Below, piece after piece: positions 56,685 through 64,000 of a DNA stretch of 64,000 bases (positions are counted from its first letter, which is position 1; every line of letters begins with the position of its first letter). Under the pieces are notes generated by a model. That model was not told the origin of the DNA. It saw only the letters and a list, made by a program, of their open reading frames with translations, and made no database searches. The translations under genes and the position numbers were made by a program. The DNA is from Arachnopeziza araneosa (lineage: Eukaryota > Ascomycota > Leotiomycetes > Helotiales > Arachnopezizaceae): NCBI GenBank assembly GCA_003988855.1, contig QYAI01000071.1, positions 170,088 to 234,087 of the forward strand. The letters are read 5' to 3'.

Positions 56685-57242
56685 AGAAAGAGTAATGCTC
56701 AGATTGCAAAAAGAAATGAAGTAAAGAAAGAATCTTAGAGGAGTATTTGGTAATTTATAGAAATTTCGTCCTTTGATAAACAAAAGAAACCTGTGCATGG
56801 TTGAATTTACTTGGGTGATACAAATGGAAACGAAGCTCAGATTCTTTACCTTGTGAATCTACAACTATTGCTAGGTCATGGATCAATCAATAGATTGATG
56901 TTTGACCAAAAAAATTGAGGTGGTTTGATACGTGTATTGTGACTGAATAGAGGCGAAGCTCTCTTTTCCACAGGGAAAATTTTCATGGGATTAGTGAGAG
57001 GTATGGAAATAGCATCCATGTGATCGGTCATGCTTCAGTCCCGATCCGGCAATCATGAACGTCGTGTATTCTCGCGTTTCCTGCGTCATTCGGGTCGGAG
57101 GAATGAGATACTCGATCTCTTTGGTACGTACTTTCTCGTGAGCCAGTTTTAACCTTTGATTGCTGTCAATACTATACGCTTAATTATTTACATGGGAAGC
57201 TCTGCCAGACTACTTTGGACTGATGAAATAAATTGAATCCTC
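56685..57242. other. Intergenic between convergent genes
   Basis: 3' flanks of the two dehydrogenase genes. No gene seen. Confidence 0.4.
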
Positions 57243-58466
57243 CTAGATCTTCACCTTCTCAGGAAATCTCTTCTCAATCTCCTTACATACCGCCGCTGTC
57301 ACCTCTTTAGTACTTGCCGTTCCGCCTAGATCCCGCGTGACGATCCCTGATTCACAGACCGTCTCAACAATATCCAATAACTGATTTCCGGCTTCGCGTT
57401 CACCAAGCCAGATCAGCATCTCAACCGCAGTCCAGAATGTAGCCACAGGATTTGCTGAGCATGGATCAGCAGGGTAGGAGTGGATTCATGACTGGAACTT
57501 GATGCGTACCAATACCCATGCCTGTAATGTCAAATGCGGAGCCGTGGATGGGCTCGAACATGGAGGGGTTCTTGCGGGTAGGATCGAGGTTGCTCGTTGG
57601 AGCTATGCCGATTGAGCCTGCAAGAGCAGCGGCAAGATCAGACAGAATATCCGCGTGCTAGAATAAGCGTGTTAATTTCTGGGTTGCCGTGATCGAAACC
57701 TGTGACCACATACCAGGTTTGTAGCTACAATAGTGTCAAGCGTCTCAGGCTTCAACACCATTCGAGTAGTCATAGCATCCACCAACATTTTATCGACAGT
57801 AACGTCTGGGAATTCCTTCCCAATCTCAGCAGCAATCTTATCCCACAAGACCATCCCATTTCGCTGAGCATTGCTCTTGGTAACCACAGTCAAAAGCTTC
57901 CTTGGTCGATCAGCCGCTGTCTGAAAGGCAAAACGCATGATTCGCTCCACTCCATGCCGAGTGAAGATGGATGTCTCGGTTGCGCACTCCCAGGCTTGAC
58001 CAGCATGACTGATCCCGCCATGACCAGCATACTCCCCCTCGGAATTCTCACGGATGATGACCCAGTCCAGCTCCCCATTCTTGCAGTTTCGCAACGGGGA
58101 CTGCGTGCCTCGAAAGACCTTGGTTGGTCGGACATTCGCGTACTGTTGGAGGGGTTGGCAAATGGCGAGGCGCAGACCCCAGAGTGAGATATGATCTGGC
58201 ACATCTGGCGCTCCTACCGCGCCGAATAGAATGGCGTCGAACTTCTTCAGCGTCACTAATGCGTCGTCCGGGAGGTAAACGCCGTGTTTCTTGTAGTAGT
58301 CGGAACTCCAGTCGAAATCTTCGAACTCGAGATCAAACGTATTGACGCTCGAGGCAAGCTTCTTGAGCACTGTGACGCCGGCTTCGATTACTTCAGGTCC
58401 GATTCCATCCGCAGGGATGGATGCTATGCGATACGTGGGACGAACTTCTGTCTTGGTCGGAGACAT
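57243..58466 (-). CDS. Tartrate / D-malate dehydrogenase-like, isopropylmalate dehydrogenase family
   Basis: Three exons, 58466-57714, 57657-57510 and 57454-57243, give 370 residues in phase. The family start RIASIPADGIGPEVIEAG is followed by FGAVGAPDVPDHISLWGLRL, which is diagnostic for the TtuC/DmlA branch (tartrate and D-malate dehydrogenases) rather than leucine biosynthesis. IIRENSEGEYAGHGG, VTKSNAQRNGMVLWD, HADILSDLAAALAGSIGIAP and FEPIHGSAFDITGMGI complete the substrate, metal and NAD sites. The enzymes oxidise (+)- or meso-tartrate or decarboxylate D-malate; tartrate can yield D-glycerate. It is divergent from the D-glycerate 3-kinase gene with a 344-base shared promoter, which supports a common pathway. 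The frame is intact. Confidence 0.88.
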
Positions 58467-58810
58467 GATGAGATCAATGGATTGTTCTCGCTGAGATATT
58501 ACGATATCTTGAGAATGTTAGCTGAAATAAATGTATTTTCTATGCTCAAGAGAGGCGTTGCGATACCGGATCAGGTGTATTTACCGACCGTATAAGTTCC
58601 GGAATGTACTTTCCGACGCCAAGATTACCAGTTTCCTAGATTCCGATTGGCCGGGGAACTCCTACAGGCGTATAATCTTCGTTTGATTATCTATGCACCC
58701 CATGCTTGCGGCTGAGTCCCTGTAGTCAGATATTCAAACATCTCGCCACTACTCCCTCTGGTCTCCAATCACAACTCTCTGATTGACTCGTATTATCTCG
58801 TACCAGAGCA
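58467..58810. promoter_or_regulatory. Bidirectional promoter between tartrate dehydrogenase and glycerate kinase genes
   Basis: A 344-base gap between divergent ATGs. GTTCCGGAATGTACTTTCCGACGCC around 58595-58619, with ACCAGTTTCC shortly after, gives several CCG-type half sites suited to Zn2Cys6 binding, though no single palindrome is certain. Co-regulation is inferred from layout. Confidence 0.45.
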
Positions 58811-59810
58811 ATGCAAGATCCTCTCAACCCACAAGAAGAGACGGCAAAGAGAGTGCTTCAATACTTTCTGGCCCCCATCAAGAGCCATCATGCCCCCAGA
58901 AGAACCACGGGATCACGAAAACCATTTGTCTTTGGAATCACAGGTCTCCAAGGGAGCGGTAAATCAACTTTGGCGGCTACTCTCAAGAATCTCCTCTCGA
59001 ATTCTCATAATTTACGAACTATATCGGTATCGCTTGACGACTTTTACCTCTCGTGGGATGCACGGCATGAATTGCGTAGTATTCATTCATCCAATGAGCT
59101 GTTAAGAGCACGGGGACAGCCTGGCACGCACGATGTGCAATTGGCTCAATGGTTCTTTTCCCAGTTCACCACAGACTTAGTGCCTGAACGAATCTTCATT
59201 CCATCTTTCGATAAGAGCCTGTTCAATGGCGAGGGCCACAGACTTCCACCGTCATCATGGAAAAGTGTTGACTTTGACCGGCCAATAAATGTTGTGATCT
59301 TTGAAGGATGGTGTGTTGGATTCGAACCGCTCTCCAAGTTTGAGCTTGAACGAAGGTGGTTTGATGCTCAGACTCAGAAAGAAGCAAAAAGACTGTCAGC
59401 CCATTCTCTTGGTGATCTGCGGTGGGTAAACAATATATTGGCAATATATTGCACGACTTTCATGGGGCCGCAGCATTTTGACTGTTTGGTGGACCTCGAT
59501 GCAATTGATGTATTGGACGTATATAAATGGAGAAAGCAACAAGAGGAGGTGCTTCGAAGGATCAAGGGGACTTCTATGAGTGATAAAGAAGTTGTTAATT
59601 TTGGTAAAACGAACAGAATCCTTGGCGTTGAAGGTCTAATCTACTGAAAATTTTACAGTTCATGGGTATATGCCTGCTTACGAACTCTACTTGGATGGTC
59701 TCCGTCATGGCTTCTTCCCAAAAACCTCGCAAAAGCAGCAACTTCAGATCTTTTTGGATACACAGCGCTCAGTTGTCAAAATGGAGCTGAAGCAGTCAGT
59801 CATGGAATAA
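58811..59810 (+). CDS. D-glycerate 3-kinase (plant/yeast GLYK type)
   Basis: Two exons, 58811-59603 and 59659-59810, give 314 residues in phase. The P-loop is GLQGSGKST in FVFGITGLQGSGKSTLA. It is followed by SLDDFYLSW, the segment RARGQPGTHDVQLAQ, PSFDKSLFNGEGHR and VIFEGWCVGFEPL, all typical of the GLYK/Tda10 family. The second exon restores the expected C-terminus FVHGYMPAYELYLDGLRHGF; without splicing the protein would stop early. The enzyme phosphorylates D-glycerate to 3-phosphoglycerate using ATP, normally the last step of photorespiration or of glycerate use. Next to a tartrate-type dehydrogenase and a hydroxypyruvate-reductase-like enzyme it gives a coherent route into glycolysis. 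Confidence 0.88.
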
Positions 59811-59992
59811 TCAAGCACGTGGATTAGATAGAACTAAGCAATCGGATAATCGTATCATATTTTCATTGTCAACTGGTGACATTGTAACAAGAGCTTGTGA
59901 GCCAGTTGTGTTTTTGCAGGCAGATGTCCATTCAAATTTGGTGGCGTGCGCTGTTCGATCTACTTCTATAGTTCTAACCTGAAGTTCCCACG

Positions 59993-61103
59993 TCAATTTG
60001 AATCCTTCATATCCAAAGCAGCCAGTTCTACCTTTGCGATATACACCAACATATCTAGTAACCTGATCGAATAAGCCCACTCATTGTCATACCAAGCTAA
60101 AATCTTGAAGAACTATAGATACCAAATTAGCGACCTGTTCCACAACCCCCTCACCAAGGAACCTCACCTGGGGATTCAGCTCCACGCACGCCTTTGCATC
60201 GATGACCGCACTGTGGGAATTGCCCTGGAAATCACAGCTCACAAGCTCGTCGTACTCAGCATGCAGCACACCTCTCATATCTCCAATCGCGGATGATTCT
60301 AGTGTTTTCAGAATTTCTGAAAGGGTGGTTGGTCTCTGTAAGTTTACTGTCAAGTCTATCAATGAGGCATTGTAGCTATTCTGAGATTCAGCACTTGGTC
60401 CTTCCGTGAACATAGCAGAATTTCTTACGTTGGCACGCGAAGCGATAGTCCTGTAAGTTTTCCATCAAGTTCTGGGAGTACTTTGGAAACTGCTTTGGCA
60501 GCTCCAGTGCTTGTTGGGATTACATTTCCTAGAACCGAACGGTCTGCTAATCGTGTACTCTTGAGAGTTAACTCGATAGACAAGCTTTGGGGCGTCCTTG
60601 CTAGGAGCGGAGATCAAGACCTCCAGCTTCTACATGAGCCTTTGCAGCCAAGCTAGTCGTAAATTTTTCCGTACTTTCGACCACATACTCAACTCCAGCT
60701 TCGGCCCAAGGTATTTGTGCTATTTCTCTAGTCGAGAAGAGTTGCACATGTCTCCCTCCCAAGGAAAGATTGTTTTCATCGATAGCGAAGACCTCCAGCC
60801 GACCAATTCCTGTAAGTTTGGCAACGGGGCCATGAGTCGAGTCGTAGCATATCTCATGAATTACGTCTTCTATATTGGCGCAGGCATGGTTGATGGTAAC
60901 GGCCGCAAGATCATTTCGCAGCAGAGAAGCTCGCAAAACACTTCGCCCTGAGCAATAATATTAACGGGCGTTCTTTGATGATAAATTAGATATTCACCTA
61001 TTCTTCCGAAACCATTGATGCCGACTCTGGCGGGCCGTGAGGAGGCGGATTGAGATGTAGATTTCACAGCATTGGAAGCATGAAGAGCGCTTAATTTAGC
61101 CAT
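59993..61103 (-). pseudogene. Glyceraldehyde-3-phosphate dehydrogenase paralogue, catalytic block missing
   Basis: The start MAKLSALHASNAVKSTSQSA leads into the NAD-binding motif VGINGFGRIG. After an intron comes RSVLRASLLRNDLAAVTINH, then IHEICYDSTHGPVAKL, VEYVVESTEKFTT and, in another frame, VLISAPSKDAPKLVYRVNSQ. The family's catalytic SCTTNCLAP segment is absent: the sequence passes straight to VLGNVIPTSTGAAKAVSKVL. Later pieces match the C-terminus (LTVNLQRPTTLSEILKTLES, ELVSCDF, LAWYDNEWAYSIRLLDMLVY). Several frame changes and the lost Cys mean it cannot be an active dehydrogenase. The stop is at about 59993. It lies tail to tail with the glycerate kinase gene. Confidence 0.82.
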
Positions 61104-62041
61104 GAAATACTAAACTATACAACCAATGGAGAGATAGACAGCTAAAATGTGAGTCTACAACCTAGGTTCTCCACAGAAAACCATTCTGCTATTTACATGT
61201 GTTGGTACAATAATCACGTGCCACGCATGAGAGCCTAGTTAGTCAGGCAGCCAGAACCCCATAAGGGTTCTCCAGCTGCCTCCATCCTTCTTTCGAATAC
61301 AAGCCAACTTAACCCACCGATACAGACCCCTCCACAACAACCTAGGTTTATCGTGAACCGACAACATGTAACTTGTTTCTATTAATACATGGGGGATAAA
61401 GTTTTGAATCCCTATTGGGCTTCAAAGGTGCAAGAATAATCTCAACAGACTTTCAACTCACCCAGTGTACTAACTCCATGTAGGAGGCTCATTTAGGAAA
61501 TGCAGGGCTCTCTCAGGATACGTACCCCGAGTGGCTCCGTATCCGGAATGCAACGGAATGCTTTACCGAGTGCGGAACTTACCACAGGACAATGTCTCGG
61601 TGACGTGAATCCCAGGCCTAGTTTGCATAGCGTTGAAATTAGAGTTTTCAAATATTGCTGAGATGATAGGTATCCTGGCACTACTGCATTGTGGAGCGCT
61701 TGGTGTTGTTTGCTAGGTAACTGCCACATACAGCGCCCCCTTGACAGTCAAGCCGACTTCGCATCGAAAGCATGCCCTAGAAATCGTATGAAAACTGTGA
61801 AATTTTGTGCTCGAGAAGATCTTACAGAGAGTATCTTCGTATCATGCTAACAAGAAAATAAGAAGATTCTCTCTATAGCGAGCTAGACGCTTCGCTGCAG
61901 GTTAGTGCTTGTTTACAACTAAGCTGTCTACACGAAGCACAATGCACAGTTTCAACTTGAATCTATATGCATTCTTCTTTAGGCTTCTTTATTTCTATCG
62001 AGATTATAGGCGTGTTTCTTCTTCTAGTGTTTCTTCATCAC
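61104..62041. other. Intergenic, repeat-flanked
   Basis: About 0.9 kb upstream of the GAPDH relic. CACGTG occurs near 61217. No gene is recognised. It leads into the transposon debris. Confidence 0.4.
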
Positions 62042-62274
62042 TGTAACGGCACGAACACGAATATGGCTAGTCAGGGGGCATATGGGAGTATGTTGATAGT
62101 CTGAGTATATTCGGTTCATAGGCTAGCTACTAAGGAAAAGAAGAATATGAAGAGAAGAGAAGAAAGGAAAGAAGAGAAGTCTGTGTACAAATAGGGGCTC
62201 TGCCCCTAGTCCGAATCGGTTCCGACCCTGCCCCTGAACCCCGTGACCCAGAAATCTGAGGTTCTGCTGTCACA
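62042..62274 (+). repeat. LTR-like dispersed repeat, copy 2
   Basis: Matches 7284-7524: TGTAAC start, GGCATATGGGAGT, ATAGGCTAGCTA, a GAAAAGAA-rich block, AGAAGTCTG, GCCCCTAGTCCGA and an end near CTGTCACA. No target-site duplication is found (ATCAC on the left, AAAGT on the right). It is adjacent to the transposase relic and may have replaced part of it. Confidence 0.55.
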
Positions 62275-62449
62275 AAAGTTGAGAGAATCGAGGCCTGTAA
62301 TCGAACGTCGAGCTTAGAAAGTACAGCTTCTGGATTAAAGAGTACTAAGCTAGCTCGCGATTAAAACGCGTCTTTAAGACTAGTTGCCGTTGTACGAATC
62401 GATGCGCTCAGAGCTTGCCGACGTGTTTTCCCTCTCGCGATTTTAGAAG

Positions 62450-62889
62450 TGTCACTGGTCGAACCGTTGATATTGCTCATATAAGCAATGAGTCTTTTCA
62501 AGATGAGAATATATAAATCAGTGGTTCACTGATCAGATAATAAGAGCTTGAATTGATTCAATTAAGTAGTCTTCTAAGAACTGATCTTGATCTCTGAACT
62601 GATATTGATCTCTGAACTGATATTGATCTCTGAACTGATATTGATCTCTGAATCTTCTCCCCTTTCCTGCTCTGAAAAGCCTCTCCTTTATACCCAGATC
62701 CTCTCTTTGATCCTCCACTAGCTCATTCCATTAATCACGACATAACGGCTTTCGGATATTGCTTTCGGAAGTTCTTTGACTTGATTTCCTGATCCGGAGA
62801 TGAGCTATTTGGCTGCTTTCAGCTAGGTCGAAAGCCTTCCGCTTGCGGCTTAGCTGCTTTCAGCTGGCCGAACCATTCCGCTTGCGACA
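62450..62889 (+). mobile_element. Solo LTR (copy B), with target-site duplication, inside transposase relic
   Basis: A 440-base element starting TGTCACTGGTCGAACCG and ending CCGCTTGCGACA is flanked by AGAAG on both sides (62445-62449 and 62890-62894), a perfect 5-base target-site duplication. It is the same family and orientation as 22664-22988. It is longer partly because of an internal 18-base tandem array. No internal domain survives. It lies within the pogo-like relic and is therefore younger than that element. Confidence 0.92.
62581..62652. repeat. 18-bp tandem repeat, four units, inside solo LTR B
   Basis: Four copies of CTGATATTGATCTCTGAA (the first with one change) run head to tail from 62581 to 62652. 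Copy A lacks the array, so it expanded after the two LTRs separated. Confidence 0.9.
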
Positions 62890-63358
62890 AGAAGAAGATT
62901 AGCTATATCTTTTACACTAGCTAGTCGAGGCGCAAACCTCCTGAAATCCAGGTCGAGTATATATTAAATAAGCACTTCCTCTTCGATAGACGTCAAATTA
63001 GTATTCGTTGGCCTGCTTTTAGCGCGAGAGGTTGCTTCGGATATTTTGTCTCTTAATGTCGATCTTGGAATTTGATAAAGCTTTGCAGCAGCTAGAATGC
63101 TGAGATTTTTGGACGTTTGAATAGCCTCTATTGCTAGAATAATTCGCGCTTCTTGGGTGTATATTTCCATTGAAATTGAACGAGAAATCGCGTTTTAAAG
63201 TAAGGTAGTCAAGAAATGTGGGGGGAGGTAATTAGCAGCTCGCTTATAAACCACGTTATACTTTCTAGAAAATGCCAGAAGGCAGGTGGCGATTCTAAAA
63301 TAATATATAAGTAGATGGTTCCCTAGGACCCTCCAAGAAATAAAGACTTTATTTAATT

Positions 63359-64000
63359 CTATATAATAAGCTTTGCTCCTCTTTTAAAGGAAAACAATGA
63401 AATTCTCCCAGATGGATGCCCTATAGCAAGACTTTTATCCCAGGTAGCTAAACAAGTTTCCCGATAATCAGGAGGCAGCCAAAGAATATTCGTATCGCCT
63501 TCTACTATCCAAAAATTAGATATTTGTAAGATTGGTAATAGCTTGCCGTCGGGTGAGAAGGCCACTGAACTGACCCAGCTACTGTGGCCCTTGAGCGTCT
63601 GTAGCGGTGCTCCTGTGGCCGCGTCCCAGAGCCGGACCGTCCGATCGCTTGAGCCAGACACGACCTGCTTGCCGTCGGGTGAGAAGGCCACCAAACTGAC
63701 CGGGCCACTGTGGCCCTCGAGCGTCTGTAGCGGTGCTCCTGTGGCCGCGTCCCAGAGCCGGACCGTCCGATCGTCTGAGCCAGACNCGACCTGCTTGCCG
63801 TCGGGTGAGAAGGCCACTGAATTGACCCAGTCACTGTNGCCCTCGAGCGTCTGTAGCGGTGCTCCTGTGGCCGCGTCCCAGAGCCGGACCGTCCGATCGC
63901 GTGAGCCAGACACGACCTGCTTGCCGTCGGGTGAGAAGGCCACTGAACGGACCGAGTTACTGTGGCCCTCGAGCGTCTGTAGCGGTGCTCCTGTGGCCGC
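63359..64000 (-). CDS. C-terminal part of a WD40-repeat STAND (HET-E/NWD-like) protein, runs off the window
   Basis: The minus strand carries near-identical WD40 units with an exact 126-base (42-residue) period; the same position recurs at 63541, 63667, 63793 and 63919. The unit includes VAFSPDGKQVVSGS, RTVRLWDAATGAPLQTL and EGHS. The last unit ends SSVAFSPDGKLLPI. A tail follows (WIVEGDTNILWLPPDY, then SLAIGHPSGRISLFSF), as in HET-E, HET-D and HNWD proteins of the fungal NLR class. The start lies outside the window, so the effector and NACHT parts are not seen. Two ambiguous bases (N at 63786 and 63838) fall inside repeats, as expected if assembly collapsed or mixed units. The stop is at 63359-63361. 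Confidence 0.85.
   Translation of the reverse strand, partial: AATGAPLQTLEGHSNSVRSVAFSPDGKQVVSGSRDRTVRLWDAATGAPLQTLEGXSDWVNSVAFSPDGKQVXSGSDDRTVRLWDAATGAPLQTLEGHSGPVSLVAFSPDGKQVVSGSSDRTVRLWDAATGAPLQTLKGHSSWVSSVAFSPDGKLLPILQISNFWIVEGDTNILWLPPDYRETCLATWDKSLAIGHPSGRISLFSFKRGAKLII

Larger units (their letters stand above)
62275..63170 (-). pseudogene. pogo/Fot1-like DDE transposase relic, split by a solo LTR
   Basis: The N-terminal piece (63170-62890) reads YTQEARIILAIEAIQTS, then AAAKLYQIPRSTLRDKISEA, the Psq-type helix-turn-helix of pogo-like transposases. After a TAA in place of a codon comes YILDLDFRRFAPRLASVKDI. Solo LTR B interrupts at ANLLL. Beyond it (62449-62275) the frame resumes with VGKL*AHRFVQRQ and LKTRFNR, where TGA replaces the family's conserved Trp. 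Soon after, a different frame reads NPEAVLSKLDVRLQ, like the extreme C-terminus of such proteins, so the whole DDE core seems deleted. TGG to TGA and CAA to TAA changes are what repeat-induced point mutation would leave, but only a comparison with an intact copy can show it. Confidence 0.7.

Noticed and set aside
58467..58595. Plus-strand frame overlapping the start of the tartrate-type dehydrogenase (58284-58595)
   Set aside because: It overlaps the antisense of a well-conserved coding region and has no protein-like features.
1..64000. tRNA, rRNA or CRISPR features
   Set aside because: No cloverleaf-like box A/box B pairs, rRNA segments or regularly spaced short repeats with unique spacers were noticed by eye. 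A tRNAscan-SE and Rfam run would settle the RNA question.

Overview
The window is nuclear DNA of a filamentous ascomycete (Pezizomycotina; a leotiomycete would fit, but the class is a guess). Genes are split by short introns, mostly 45-75 nt, with GTAAGT/GTATGT-type donors and CTAAC/CTGAC-type branch points. HET, NACHT/NB-ARC, Zn2Cys6, P450, OTT_1508-like deaminase and Kex2-processed repeat genes occur together. I saw no rRNA, tRNA or CRISPR array. All exon junctions below were assigned by hand from splice signals, reading phase and family resemblance.

Left part (0-12 kb): housekeeping and metabolic genes. These are a METTL4-type MT-A70 methyltransferase, mitochondrial ribosomal protein uL23m, a dienelactone hydrolase, a secreted stand-alone CDH-type cytochrome domain, an OTT_1508-like deaminase and a CorA-like membrane protein. 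A decayed unknown gene and a dispersed LTR-like repeat lie between them.

Middle (12-48 kb): a patchwork of self/non-self recognition-type genes, many of them damaged. It holds a broken HET gene, a ten-exon gene that joins a DUF2235 (Tle1-like) hydrolase domain to a P-loop GTPase with a membrane segment, an NB-ARC/TPR NLR cut by one in-frame TGA, a truncated NACHT NLR, ankyrin relics, an intact HET gene and a BTB gene. Interspersed are a Rieske protein, a P450, a Kex2-site repeat secretory protein rich in Thr and His clusters, a barbiturase/cyanuric-acid-hydrolase-like ring-opening amidohydrolase, an SDR, a GH10 xylanase pseudogene and a solo LTR with perfect target-site duplication.

Right part (48-61 kb): what looks like a catabolic cluster. 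It contains an EthD-like protein, an AtuA-DUF4387 fusion, a Zn2Cys6 regulator with a long Asn-Gln tract, a PF04199 cyclase, a D-2-hydroxyacid dehydrogenase, a tartrate/D-malate-type dehydrogenase, a D-glycerate 3-kinase and a decayed GAPDH. The last four enzyme classes can be ordered into a tartrate or hydroxypyruvate to D-glycerate to 3-phosphoglycerate route. Several of these genes carry isolated one-base frame breaks, so they are either decaying or mis-sequenced.

Right end (61-64 kb): nested transposon debris. A second solo LTR of the same family sits inside a pogo/Fot1-like transposase relic, and another LTR-like repeat abuts it. The window then runs into near-identical 126-bp WD40 repeats of a HET-E/NWD-type gene that continues past the edge.
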